DNA of 64,000 bases from Leisingera coralii (GTDB taxonomy: Bacteria; Pseudomonadota; Alphaproteobacteria; Rhodobacterales; Rhodobacteraceae): the NCBI RefSeq assembly GCF_049056525.1, contig NZ_JBHUPT010000002.1, forward strand, positions 248,001 to 312,000. Reading direction: 5' to 3'. This document shows, piece after piece, positions 26,045-35,088 of the stretch. The position numbers and the translations under genes are program-made. The notes under the pieces were generated by a model. That model had not been told where the DNA came from, did not search any database, and worked only from the letters and a program-made list of their open reading frames with translations. Position 1 is the stretch's first letter; every line of letters begins with the position of its first letter.

Positions 26045-27388
26045 ATGATCCACAGGATCACATTGGCCGCCGCAGCGCTGTGTGCTGCCTTGTCCGGTCC
26101 CTTGCGGGCCGGGGACGAGGCGGTGACCGCGTTCACCCTGGACAATGGCATGGACGTTGTCGTGATCGAAGACCGCCGGGCGCCGGTGGTGCAGCAAATG
26201 GTCTGGTACCGGGCCGGCTCCGCCGATGAGCCGCCGGGCCAGTCCGGTGTCGCCCACTTCCTGGAGCATCTGCTGTTCAAAGGCACCGACAAGCTCGCCC
26301 CCGGCGAGCTGTCCGCCACGGTGCGCGCCAACGGCGGCCAGGACAACGCCTTTACCAGCTATGACTACACCGCCTATTTCCAGCGCGTCGCCGCCGACAG
26401 GCTGGAGCTGATGATGCAGATGGAAAGCGACCGGATGACCAACCTCCGCCTCAGCGAGGAGGATATCGTCACTGAGCGCGAGGTGATCCTGGAAGAACGC
26501 AACCAGCGCACTGACAACGATCCCGTGGCGCTGTTCCGCGAGCAGCTGCAGGCGGTTCAATACCTCAACCATCGTTACGGCCAGCCGGTGATCGGCTGGC
26601 GGCATGAGATGGAAAGCCTGGATATGGAGGACGCGCTGTCCTTCTATCAGACCTATTACGCGCCCAATAATGCCATTCTGGTGGTCTCCGGCGATGTCCA
26701 GCCGGCGGAGGTGAAGGCGCTTGCCGAGACGTATTATGGCGTGATCCCGGCCAACCCGGATTTGCCGGAACGCTTCCGCAGCCAGGAGCCGCCGCAAACT
26801 GCCGAACGGCGGCTCACCTTCAAGGATCCGCGCGTCGCGCAGCCCTATGTGCAGCGTTCCTACCTGGCACCCGAGCGCGACAGCGGCGCCCAGCAGAAGG
26901 CCGCGGCGCTGTACTTGCTGGCGGAGCTTTTGGGGGGCGGTAACACGTCCTACCTCGCCAATGCGCTGCAATTCGACCAGCAGGTCGCGGTATACACCGG
27001 TGCCTTCTATTCTGGCAGCACATTGGACGACACGTCCTTTACCTTCCTGATTGTTCCGGCCGAGGGTGTCGGCATGGAGGACGCCGAGGCGGCGCTGGAT
27101 GCCACCATTACACGCTTCCTGGAAGAGGGCGTGGACGAAGCTCAGCTGGAGCGGATCAAGCTGCAGCTGCGTGCGGCGGAGATCTATGACCGCGACAACG
27201 TGAACGGCATAGCCAACCGCTATGGCCAGGCGCTGAGCATCGGGCTGACGGTGCAGGATGTGCAGGACTGGCCGAAGATCCTGCAATCGGTCACGGCGGA
27301 TGAGATCATCGCCGCCGCCAATGAGGTTCTGCGTCCGGAATCCTCTGTCACAGGCTGGATGATGCGCGACGAAGAGGTAACCCAATGA
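26045..27388 (+). CDS. M16 zinc peptidase, catalytic subunit (PqqL/pitrilysin type)
   Basis: A 447-residue secreted or periplasmic peptidase. The first 22 residues form a signal peptide (cleavage likely after GPLRA). The inverted zinc motif HFLEH is intact in HFLEHLLFKGTD, and the distal zinc-binding glutamate lies about 75 residues on in the TEREVILEERNQR block. Such enzymes form a two-domain clam shell that degrades peptides. GGAGG precedes the ATG. Its stop overlaps the start of the second M16 gene by four bases, so the two subunits are co-produced. Confidence 0.93.
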   Translation: MIHRITLAAAALCAALSGPLRAGDEAVTAFTLDNGMDVVVIEDRRAPVVQQMVWYRAGSADEPPGQSGVAHFLEHLLFKGTDKLAPGELSATVRANGGQDNAFTSYDYTAYFQRVAADRLELMMQMESDRMTNLRLSEEDIVTEREVILEERNQRTDNDPVALFREQLQAVQYLNHRYGQPVIGWRHEMESLDMEDALSFYQTYYAPNNAILVVSGDVQPAEVKALAETYYGVIPANPDLPERFRSQEPPQTAERRLTFKDPRVAQPYVQRSYLAPERDSGAQQKAAALYLLAELLGGGNTSYLANALQFDQQVAVYTGAFYSGSTLDDTSFTFLIVPAEGVGMEDAEAALDATITRFLEEGVDEAQLERIKLQLRAAEIYDRDNVNGIANRYGQALSIGLTVQDVQDWPKILQSVTADEIIAAANEVLRPESSVTGWMMRDEEVTQ

Positions 27389-28704
27389 CTCCGCTGAAAT
27401 ACATCGCCGCGGCGCTGCTGGCCTGTTTCCTGGCGCTGCCTGCTTGGGCCGGGATCAAGATCGAGGAAGTCACTTCTCCTGGCGGCATCAAGGCCTGGCT
27501 GGTGGAAGATCACGCGATTCCGTTCTCTGCGCTCGAGCTGCGCTTTCGCGGCGGCACCTCATTGGATGCGCCGGGCAAGCGCGGTGCGGTCTATCTGATG
27601 ACCGGGCTGCTGGAGGAAGGCTCCGGCGATCTGCGCGCCCAAGATTACGCGCGGGCGCTGGAATCACTGGCAGCAGAGTTTTCCTATGATGCGGATAAGG
27701 ATTCCGTATCCATTTCCGCCCGCTTTCTGACCGAAAACCGGGAGGAGGCAATGGCGCTGCTGCGTCAGACCCTGTTCGAGCCGCGTTTCGACCAGGATGC
27801 ACTGGACCGGGTGCGGGCGCAGGTGCTGGCGGGTTTGCGCTCCGACGCGAAGAACCCCAACAACATCGCCGGTGAGGCGTTCTCCAGGATGGCATTTGGC
27901 GATCACCCCTATGGCAGCGATGGCAAGGGCACGCTGGAAACCGTCGCCGCGCTCAGCCGGCAGGACATCTTTGACGCATACGAGGCGGTCTTTGCCCGTG
28001 ACAGGCTCTATGTCAGTGCTGTCGGCGACATTACTGCCGAGGAGCTGGGCACGCTTCTGGATGATCTGCTGGGCGAACTGCCCGCAGAGGGCGCGCCGAT
28101 CCCCGGCCCGGCCGAAGTCACAATCGAGGGCGGCGTCACCGTGGTGGATTTCGATACTCCGCAGTCGGTTGCCCTGTTTGGTCAGAAGGGCATCAAACGC
28201 GAGGACCCGGATTTCTTCACGGCCTATGTGATGAACCAGATCCTGGGCGGCGGATCGTTTGAAACCCGGCTGATGACCGAGGTGCGGGAAAAGCGCGGGC
28301 TGACCTATGGGGTTTATTCCTACCTGGTGCCGCGCGATCTGGCGGCGGTCTATATGGGCTCCGTGGCCTCTGCCAACGGAAAGATGGCCGAGGCGGTCGA
28401 CGTGATCCGCAATGAGTGGCGCCGCATGGCCGAAGAGGGGGTGACGGAAAAGGAACTGAAGGACGCCCAGACTTATCTGACCGGCGCCTACCCGCTGCGG
28501 TTCGACGGCAACAGCCGCATTGCCTCGATTCTGGCAGGGATGCAGATGGACAACCTGCCGATCAGCTACGTGGAAACCCGCAACGACCGGATTAACGCCG
28601 TTACCCTGGACGACGTGAACAGCTTTGCGGCAGAGTTCATGGACCCCGACGGGCTGCATTTCGTCATTGCCGGCCGTCCCGAGGGCCTGGAAACCACCAA
28701 CTGA
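27385..28704 (+). CDS. M16 peptidase-like subunit lacking the zinc motif
   Basis: A 439-residue partner of the preceding peptidase. A signal peptide (MTPLKYIAAALLACFLALPAWA) leads into the M16 fold. Where the catalytic HxxEH should be, the protein reads GKRGAVYLMTGLLEEG, so the zinc site is absent. The C-terminal half keeps the substrate-binding GGGSFETRLMTEVREKRGLTYG. Such active/inactive pairs usually assemble into a heterodimer, with the inactive subunit contributing the R/Y pair. ATGA overlap with the upstream gene; a strong terminator follows. Confidence 0.92.
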   Translation: MTPLKYIAAALLACFLALPAWAGIKIEEVTSPGGIKAWLVEDHAIPFSALELRFRGGTSLDAPGKRGAVYLMTGLLEEGSGDLRAQDYARALESLAAEFSYDADKDSVSISARFLTENREEAMALLRQTLFEPRFDQDALDRVRAQVLAGLRSDAKNPNNIAGEAFSRMAFGDHPYGSDGKGTLETVAALSRQDIFDAYEAVFARDRLYVSAVGDITAEELGTLLDDLLGELPAEGAPIPGPAEVTIEGGVTVVDFDTPQSVALFGQKGIKREDPDFFTAYVMNQILGGGSFETRLMTEVREKRGLTYGVYSYLVPRDLAAVYMGSVASANGKMAEAVDVIRNEWRRMAEEGVTEKELKDAQTYLTGAYPLRFDGNSRIASILAGMQMDNLPISYVETRNDRINAVTLDDVNSFAAEFMDPDGLHFVIAGRPEGLETTN

Positions 28705-28711
28705 TATTTTA

Positions 28712-28743
28712 CCGGGCGGCACGCGTTGCCGCCCGGATTCTTT
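28712..28743 (+). terminator. Terminator of the M16 peptidase operon
   Basis: CCGGGCGGCA and TGCCGCCCGG form a perfect ten-base stem around CGCGT, followed by ATTCTTT. Confidence 0.85.
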
Positions 28744-28961
28744 GCAAGGCCGCGGCCGCGGGCGCGCTGCCGCCCATGGCGGCGGCCTCCACTGCTTTCC
28801 CTTTCAATTTGCGGCAAACTCATGTATGGGCGGGCTTATCTGAGACGATGTGCCCAGGCCCCGGCACGCGAAAGAAAGATAGGTGGGGCCGGCGGCAATG
28901 GGGCCGCCACGCAAACGGGAGACCCGGAGGGCCGGGAGTGCTCCCAATTAGGATACGCTAG

Positions 28962-31097
28962 ATGTTTAACGTTTCGAAAAAATCGATGCAGTGGGGCGAG
29001 GAAACGCTCACACTGGAAACCGGCAAGGTTGCCCGCCAGGCGGATGGCTCCGTGATTGCCACCCTGGGCGAGACCTCGGTCATGGCCAACGTGACCTTTG
29101 CCCGTCAGCAGAAGCCCGGCCAGGACTTCTTCCCGCTGACCGTGCACTACCAGGAAAAATACTATGCTGCGGGCAAGGTGCCCGGCGGCTTCTTCAAGCG
29201 CGAAGCGCGCCCGACCGAAAAAGAAACCCTGACCGCGCGTCTGATCGACCGTCCGATCCGCCCGCTGTTCGTCCCCGGCTTCAAGAACGAAGTTCTGGTG
29301 ATGTGCACCGTGCTGAGCCACGACCTGGTCAACGACCCGGACATCGTTGCAATGATCGCGGCCTCCGCTGCGCTGACCATCTCCGGCGCGCCCTTCATGG
29401 GCCCGATCGCCGGTGCCCGCGTTGGCTTCGTTGACGGCGAATACGTGCTGAACCCGACTGTCGACGACATGCAGGACCTGCGCCTCAACCCCGAGCAGCG
29501 CCTGGACCTGGTTGTGGCCGGCACCAAGAACGCCGTGATGATGGTGGAATCGGAAGCTTACGAGCTGACCGAAGCCGAGATGCTGGGCGCGGTGAATTTT
29601 GCGCATGAGCAGATCCAGCCGGTGATCGACCTGATCATCTCGCTGGCCGAAGAAGCCGCCAACGAGCCTTTCGACTTCCAGGCGCCGGATTACTCCGAGC
29701 TGTATGAAGCCGTGAAGGCTGCCGGCGAGACCGAGATGCGCGCTGCATTCGCGATCACCGACAAGCAGGAGCGCACCGCCGCTGTTGCCGCTGCCCGTGA
29801 GACCATCAAGGCAGCCCTGACCGAAGAGCAGCTGGAAGACGCCAACCTCGGCTCTGCCATGAAGAAGCTCGAAGCCGGCATCCTGCGCGGCGACGTGGTG
29901 AAGGGCGGCAAGCGCATCGACGGCCGTGACACCACTACCGTGCGCCAGATCGTGGCCGAAACCGGCCTGCTGCCGCGCACCCACGGTTCCGCCCTGTTCA
30001 CCCGCGGCGAGACCCAGGGCCTGGTCGTGACCACGCTGGGCACCGGCGACGATGAGCAGTTTATCGACGCGCTGCACGGTAACTTCAAATCCAACTTCCT
30101 GCTGCACTACAACTTCCCGCCGTACTCGGTTGGTGAAGTGGGCCGTGTCGGCTCCCCGGGCCGCCGCGAAATCGGCCACGGCAAGCTGGCATGGCGTGCG
30201 CTGCAGGCGGTTCTGCCGGCACCAACCGACTTCCCCTATACCATCCGCGTGGTGTCGGAGATCACCGAATCCAACGGTTCCTCCTCGATGGCTTCCGTCT
30301 GCGGCGGCTCGCTGTCGATGATGGACGCAGGCGTGCCGCTGAAGGCACCGGTTGCCGGTGTTGCGATGGGTCTGATCCTGGAAGACGACGGCTCCTACGC
30401 GGTGCTGACCGACATCCTGGGTGACGAAGACCACCTGGGCGACATGGACTTCAAGGTGGCAGGTACCGAGAACGGCATCACCTCGCTGCAGATGGACATC
30501 AAGGTTGCCGGCATCACTCCGGAAATCATGGAGAAAGCCCTGGCCCAGGCCAAGGACGGCCGTCTGCACATCCTGAACGAGATGGGCAAGGCCCTGTCCG
30601 AGACCAACGAGTTCTCGGTCCACGCCCCGCGCATTGAGACCATGCAGATCCCGACCGACAAGATCCGTGAAGTGATCGGTTCCGGCGGCAAGGTGATCCG
30701 CGAGATCGTCGAAGTGTCCGGCGCCAAGGTCGACATCAACGACGATGGCGTGATCAAGATCGCCAGCCCGAACGGCGACGCCATTCAGAAGGCCTATGAC
30801 ATGACCTATTCGATCGTGGCAGAGCCGGAAGAAGGCCAGATCTACACCGGTAAGGTCGTGAAGATCGTCGACTTCGGCGCCTTCGTGAACTTCTTCGGCA
30901 AGCGTGATGGCCTGGTGCACGTCTCCCAGATCGAAAACCGCCGCCTGAATCATCCGTCGGACGTTCTGAAGGAAGGCCAGGAAGTGAAGGTCAAGCTGCT
31001 GGGCTTTGACGACCGCGGCAAGGTCCGCCTGTCGATGAAAGTCGTCGATCAGGAAACCGGCGAAGAAATCAAGAAAGAGGAAGCTGCCGAAGGCTAA
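28962..31097 (+). CDS. pnp: Polyribonucleotide nucleotidyltransferase (PNPase)
   Basis: A 711-residue phosphorolytic 3'-5' exoribonuclease and degradosome component. Two RNase PH domains are followed by a KH domain (IPTDKIREVIGSGGKVIREI, about residue 565) and an S1 domain (YTGKVVKIVDFGAFVNF, about residue 630). Active-site elements FFKREARPTEKE and CGGSLSMMDAGVPLKAPVAG are intact. The 218-base leader after the preceding terminator is rich in small hairpins such as GGGAG-TG-CTCCC at about 28936-28947, fitting known pnp leader autoregulation, though that is inference here. rpsO, the usual neighbour, is 11 kb away. Confidence 0.98.
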   Translation: MFNVSKKSMQWGEETLTLETGKVARQADGSVIATLGETSVMANVTFARQQKPGQDFFPLTVHYQEKYYAAGKVPGGFFKREARPTEKETLTARLIDRPIRPLFVPGFKNEVLVMCTVLSHDLVNDPDIVAMIAASAALTISGAPFMGPIAGARVGFVDGEYVLNPTVDDMQDLRLNPEQRLDLVVAGTKNAVMMVESEAYELTEAEMLGAVNFAHEQIQPVIDLIISLAEEAANEPFDFQAPDYSELYEAVKAAGETEMRAAFAITDKQERTAAVAAARETIKAALTEEQLEDANLGSAMKKLEAGILRGDVVKGGKRIDGRDTTTVRQIVAETGLLPRTHGSALFTRGETQGLVVTTLGTGDDEQFIDALHGNFKSNFLLHYNFPPYSVGEVGRVGSPGRREIGHGKLAWRALQAVLPAPTDFPYTIRVVSEITESNGSSSMASVCGGSLSMMDAGVPLKAPVAGVAMGLILEDDGSYAVLTDILGDEDHLGDMDFKVAGTENGITSLQMDIKVAGITPEIMEKALAQAKDGRLHILNEMGKALSETNEFSVHAPRIETMQIPTDKIREVIGSGGKVIREIVEVSGAKVDINDDGVIKIASPNGDAIQKAYDMTYSIVAEPEEGQIYTGKVVKIVDFGAFVNFFGKRDGLVHVSQIENRRLNHPSDVLKEGQEVKVKLLGFDDRGKVRLSMKVVDQETGEEIKKEEAAEG

Positions 31098-31117
31098 GGC
31101 CCGAAACAGTTTCCGGA

Positions 31118-31145
31118 CGGGTCCCGGCTGCAAGGCCGGGACCCG
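31118..31145 (+). terminator. Perfect 11-bp hairpin downstream of pnp
   Basis: CGGGTCCCGGC and GCCGGGACCCG pair exactly around TGCAAG, 20 bases past the pnp stop. There is no T-run, so it could be a Rho-assisted terminator or a 3' stabiliser. Confidence 0.65.
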
Positions 31146-31295
31146 CCTCCCCTGTCCGGCCCCGCTGCCCCAGGCGGCAGGTGCCCGGGCTCAGCACTCA
31201 ACGCACTGCGCCTCCCGGTTTTGCGCTGCTCCGCTTGTGCTGACGTCATACAAAAGCAATTCCCGGGCTACTCAAAAAACTCAGCTGGAGATCCC

Positions 31296-32591
31296 ATGCG
31301 TCCGCTCTTTTACGATTTGACCGAGCTGCTGTATCTGTCCCACGGGTTTAAGACCTACTACGGCATTGCCAAGGTTGTCGCGGAAGGCGCCAAAGAGGCT
31401 TTCCGGGCCGATAACGGCACCCGGTTTGTTGCGTATTCCCAAGGGCATGACGCGTTTTTTGAGGTATTCCCGAAGTATGACGATTCTGCCGAAGGCGGGA
31501 TCGACCTGAATGTGCCCAATTCCGGCAAGCCGTTCTTCATGCGCCGGATTCACAATCGCAAGAAAAAGAAGGCCCTGCACTACGTCGCCCCCTTTGTGTT
31601 CGGTGTTGTGGACCTGATCGAGCGGTCCCGCTGGGCGCTGAGCGGTGCTGACAACCCGATCGTCAACCTGGATGGCGGCGCCTGGGTGAGCTGCGGGCGG
31701 CCCAAGCTGATCATTCACCCGATCAAGCACCTGAAAAAGCTGGACGTGGAAATTCACGTGCTGATTCACGACATGATCCCGCTGCATGATTTCAAACGCG
31801 GCGGTGCCCCTGATTTTTCCAGTTCATTCCTGGGCGACAACCAGTGGCTGCTGGAGCACGCTGACCATGTGATCGGCAACTCGCAGTTCACCATCGACGA
31901 CGCCAAGGATTTTGCCAGCCAAGGCATTCTGCCGGAGCTCAAGCGCACCTCGGTGGCGCCGCTGGTGCATGAACTGCGCGCCGGAGATGAGGAGCAGTCG
32001 GTGGACATCCCTGAGCGCCCCTATTTCCTGATGGTCGGCACGATGCTGGGCCGCAAGAACCTGGATGTGGTTCTGAATGCGATGAACCTGATCGCTAAGC
32101 GGGGCGAGACGCCGCCGCTGCTGGTTCTGGCCGGCAAACGCCGCCACCGCACCATGGACTACCTCGACAAGGAAGAAATGGCGCTGGTCAAGCCGCATGT
32201 GCTGCAGCTGGATACCCCGAACCAGAACGACCTGGTGCGGCTGTACGAGGCCTCTCAAGGTGTAATCCTGCCGTCCCGCATCGAAGGCTGGGGCCTGCCC
32301 GCCGGCGAGGCGCTGTGGGCGGGAGTCCCGGCGGTTTGCGCGGACATTCCGGTGATGCACGAAGTCTGCGGCGACCTGGGACTGTATTTTGGGGTTGATG
32401 ACCCCGAGACCCTTGCCGGGCACATTCAGCGTCTGATGCAGGACGAAGCCTTTGCCGCCGAGTGGCGGGCAAAGATCGCGGCGAACCGCGATCAGCTGCG
32501 CACGTGGCGCGACTTTGGCCAGGACTTGCTGGCCAATGTCGCCGCCAATTCCGAGCCGGCCCGCGCTCAGTCGGTTTCGCTGCGGGCGTAA
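31296..32591 (+). CDS. Glycosyltransferase (GT-B fold, family 4-like)
   Basis: A 431-residue glycosyltransferase. The C-terminal nucleotide-sugar domain has PYFLMVGTMLGRKNLDVVL and the EX7E-type motif SRIEGWGLPAGEALWAGVP, characteristic of retaining GT4-type enzymes. The acceptor is unknown; a cell-surface polysaccharide is likely because the convergent neighbour makes GDP-mannose. The ATG at 31296 follows CTGGAG; an upstream extension is not protein-like. Its last 25 bases overlap the 3' end of manC on the opposite strand. Confidence 0.88.
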   Translation: MRPLFYDLTELLYLSHGFKTYYGIAKVVAEGAKEAFRADNGTRFVAYSQGHDAFFEVFPKYDDSAEGGIDLNVPNSGKPFFMRRIHNRKKKKALHYVAPFVFGVVDLIERSRWALSGADNPIVNLDGGAWVSCGRPKLIIHPIKHLKKLDVEIHVLIHDMIPLHDFKRGGAPDFSSSFLGDNQWLLEHADHVIGNSQFTIDDAKDFASQGILPELKRTSVAPLVHELRAGDEEQSVDIPERPYFLMVGTMLGRKNLDVVLNAMNLIAKRGETPPLLVLAGKRRHRTMDYLDKEEMALVKPHVLQLDTPNQNDLVRLYEASQGVILPSRIEGWGLPAGEALWAGVPAVCADIPVMHEVCGDLGLYFGVDDPETLAGHIQRLMQDEAFAAEWRAKIAANRDQLRTWRDFGQDLLANVAANSEPARAQSVSLRA

Positions 32592-33994
32592 ACATCCTCG
32601 TAGCGGATGATGTCATCCTCGCCGAGGTATGATCCGGTCTGAACCTCGATCAGCACCATGTCCATCTTGCCGGGGTTTTCCATCCGGTGAACGGCACCCA
32701 GCGGGATATAGACAGACTGGTTTTCCCCGACCAGCTGCTGGGTGTCGTCGATGGTCACCCGAGCGGTGCCCTGCACCACGATCCAGTGCTCTGAGCGGTG
32801 GAAATGGCTTTGCAGCGACAGCGACGCGCCGGGTTTGACAACGATCCGTTTGACCTGGAACCGCCGCCCTGTTGCCAGGCTGTCGAAATAGCCCCACGGG
32901 CGGTGGTCGCGCGGGAACTTCACCGCCTGCGGCGCCTGCTGTGATTTCAGCAGCTCGACGGCCTTTTTGACGTCCTGCGTCCGCGACTTGTCGGCGACCA
33001 GAACAGCGTCGGGCATGGCAATGGCCACAATGCCCTCCAGCCCCAGGCCGACAATCTGCTGGCCATCGGCCTCTGAGCGCAGCAGAACATCCTTGCAGTC
33101 AATTGCCGCTGCGTTGCCGTTGGTGGCGACACCGTCCGAATCCGGGCTGCTCTCCGCCCAGACGGCGTTCCAATCCCCGAGGTCCGACCATTTGCCTTCG
33201 AACGGCACGGAACAGATGTTCGCAGCCTTTTCCATGATCGCATAGTCGATCGAGATGTCCTCCGCCGCGGACCAGGCTTCCGGATCCAGGCGCAGGAAGC
33301 CCAGATCGGCCTTGGCGTTTTCGACAGATTTGCGGACCGGCGCGACCAGATGCGCTGCGTGCTGCTCAAAAGCGGCAATCACCGTGCGTGCGGAGAACAG
33401 GAAGATGCCTGCATTCCAAAGGTAGTTGCCGGCGGCCAGCATCTTGGCGGCTGCAGCGGCGTCGGGTTTCTCGACAAAGCGGCTCAGCGGTGCCGGCTTC
33501 CCGGGCTCGGCTTCTCCGTCCAGCTGGAGATAGCCGTAGCCGGTTTCCGGGTGCGTCGGAACAATGCCGAAGGTGACGATGTCGCCTGCCTGCGCCCGCT
33601 CCGTCCCCGCCAGAATTGCGGCGCGGAAGGCATCTGCGTCCGGGATCACATGATCCGAAGGGGCCACGATCAGCAGTGTATCTGGATCCTCCGCAAAAGC
33701 GTGCAAGGCCGCAGCCAGAACGGCAGGCGCGGTATTGCGCCGGGACGGTTCGATCAGAATGGCACCGGGGTCGATGCCAGCACCCAGCAGTTGTTCGGTC
33801 ACGATGAACCGGAAATCCGAATTGGTCACCACGATCGGTGCCGCAAACCCTTCGCCCGACAACCGCCCGACGCTCTCCTGAAACAGGGTATTGCCGCCTT
33901 TCAGGGACGTGAACTGCTTGGGATAGGATTCCCGCGACAATGGCCACAGCCGCGTTCCCGAGCCGCCGCACATCAAGACTGGAGTGATCTGCAT
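32567..33994 (-). CDS. manC: Mannose-1-phosphate guanylyltransferase / mannose-6-phosphate isomerase
   Basis: A 475-residue bifunctional enzyme making GDP-mannose for surface polysaccharides. The N-terminal nucleotidyltransferase has CGGSGTRLWPLSRESYPKQF and FVEKPD. The C-terminal cupin isomerase domain (about residues 350-470) has RPWGYFDSLATG and LSLQSHFHRSEHWIVVQG with metal-binding histidines. GGAGG lies six bases before the ATG. It converges on the glycosyltransferase with a 25-base overlap of coding ends. Confidence 0.95.
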   Translation of the reverse strand: MQITPVLMCGGSGTRLWPLSRESYPKQFTSLKGGNTLFQESVGRLSGEGFAAPIVVTNSDFRFIVTEQLLGAGIDPGAILIEPSRRNTAPAVLAAALHAFAEDPDTLLIVAPSDHVIPDADAFRAAILAGTERAQAGDIVTFGIVPTHPETGYGYLQLDGEAEPGKPAPLSRFVEKPDAAAAAKMLAAGNYLWNAGIFLFSARTVIAAFEQHAAHLVAPVRKSVENAKADLGFLRLDPEAWSAAEDISIDYAIMEKAANICSVPFEGKWSDLGDWNAVWAESSPDSDGVATNGNAAAIDCKDVLLRSEADGQQIVGLGLEGIVAIAMPDAVLVADKSRTQDVKKAVELLKSQQAPQAVKFPRDHRPWGYFDSLATGRRFQVKRIVVKPGASLSLQSHFHRSEHWIVVQGTARVTIDDTQQLVGENQSVYIPLGAVHRMENPGKMDMVLIEVQTGSYLGEDDIIRYEDVYARSETD

Positions 33995-34121
33995 TCGGAC
34001 CTCCTGTATTTTGCAAGCGCTATATGCGAATGGAACGCCGAAGACAAACGCTCAAAGCTGCTCGCCGGATTGGGGACGGCACAGCCAGTTTGCAATGCCG
34101 TCCCGGGACTTGCACCTGAAG

Positions 34122-34772
34122 TTACTCAGGCGCCTTCACCTTGCGCAGGTAGGGGAAGATGGTTTCGTACTCGCCGAATTTCGCAGTGGCCTCTTCGTCC
34201 GAGACGCTCGGCGGGATGATGACGTCCTCGCCCGGCACCCAGTTGGCGGGGGTGGCGACGCCCTTGGCGGTCATCTGCAGCCCGTCCAGCGCCCGCAGGA
34301 TTTCGGCAAAGTTGCGGCCCACGGTCATCGGGTAGGTCATGTTCAGCTTCAGCTGCTTGTCCGGGCCGATGATGAAGACGGAACGCACGGTGGCGCTGTC
34401 CGCCGGAGTGCGGCCATCAGGCAGATAGGCTTCGGCCGGCAGCATGTCGAACGCCTTGGAGACCGCCAGGCCGTCGTCCGCGATAATCGGGAAGCCGGGG
34501 TTGGCCTTGCCGTATTCCTCGATGTCCTTCTTCCACTTGCGGTGATCCTCGGCGCTGTCGACGGAGACGCCGATCACCTTGGTGTTCCGCTTGGCCCATT
34601 CGTCATTCAGCTGGGCCACCACGGAGAACTCGGTGGTGCAGACCGGGGTGAAGTCCTTGGGGTGCGAAAACAGAATCGCCCAGCTGTCGCCGATCCAGTC
34701 ATGGAAGTTGATCGTGCCCTGGTCGGTTTCAGCGGTAAAATCCGGAACCACGTCGTTAATGCGCAAACCCAT
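34122..34772 (-). CDS. 1-Cys peroxiredoxin (Prx6/AhpC-TSA family)
   Basis: A 216-residue thiol peroxidase that reduces hydrogen peroxide and alkyl hydroperoxides. The peroxidatic Cys45 lies in FTPVCTTEF. It is the only cysteine in the protein, so this is a 1-Cys enzyme needing an external thiol. The C-terminal extension with PANWVPGEDVIIPPSVSDEE is typical of the Prx6 group. AAGGAGG precedes the ATG. It is divergent from the aldehyde dehydrogenase gene, sharing a 316-base spacer. Confidence 0.95.
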   Translation of the reverse strand: MGLRINDVVPDFTAETDQGTINFHDWIGDSWAILFSHPKDFTPVCTTEFSVVAQLNDEWAKRNTKVIGVSVDSAEDHRKWKKDIEEYGKANPGFPIIADDGLAVSKAFDMLPAEAYLPDGRTPADSATVRSVFIIGPDKQLKLNMTYPMTVGRNFAEILRALDGLQMTAKGVATPANWVPGEDVIIPPSVSDEEATAKFGEYETIFPYLRKVKAPE

Positions 34773-35088
34773 GGCATTGTCCTCCTTGTCAGGGTGTCGT
34801 GTCTGATTGTTATGTCCGGCTGCCGTCAGGCAGCCCGAGTCGCCTCAGGTACAACCTGGGGGCTCCGCCGTTACGTTACAGCCCTTGGCCCGGGATGCCA
34901 CGAGAATTCTCCAACATCCTTGTCTGGCAAGGATTTGCAGGCGCCGAGTGAGGGGCGTTGACAGCACCGCCCGTAATTTGATCAAATTATGCGGCCAAAG
35001 CCTCTTGCCCCCCTGCTGGCCTGGTGACAGAGTGGCCGCCAAACCGGCCAGACGGTTGGGAGAGAACGTCTGAATTGGGAGATCCCGC
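34773..35088. other. Divergent control region between peroxiredoxin and aldehyde dehydrogenase
   Basis: There is no gene in these 316 bases. The plus strand has a good -35 element TTGACA at 34958-34963, directly followed by a 16-bp perfect palindrome TAATTTGATCAAATTA at 34974-34989 that would cover the -10 region (candidate TCAAAT at 34982-34987). Elements for the minus-strand prx promoter were not resolved. Confidence 0.55.
34974..34989. promoter_or_regulatory. 16-bp perfect palindrome, probable operator
   Basis: TAATTTGATCAAATTA is fully self-complementary and AT-rich in a GC-rich genome. It begins ten bases after a TTGACA -35 element and overlaps the place where the -10 should be, a classic repressor position about 100 bases before the aldehyde dehydrogenase start. 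Confidence 0.6.

Noticed and set aside
28836..31133. A 765-codon open frame on the minus strand opposite pnp
   Set aside because: Mirror frame of a highly biased gene. Its product is histidine/glutamine/leucine-rich without any family pattern, and PNPase is unmistakable on the other strand.
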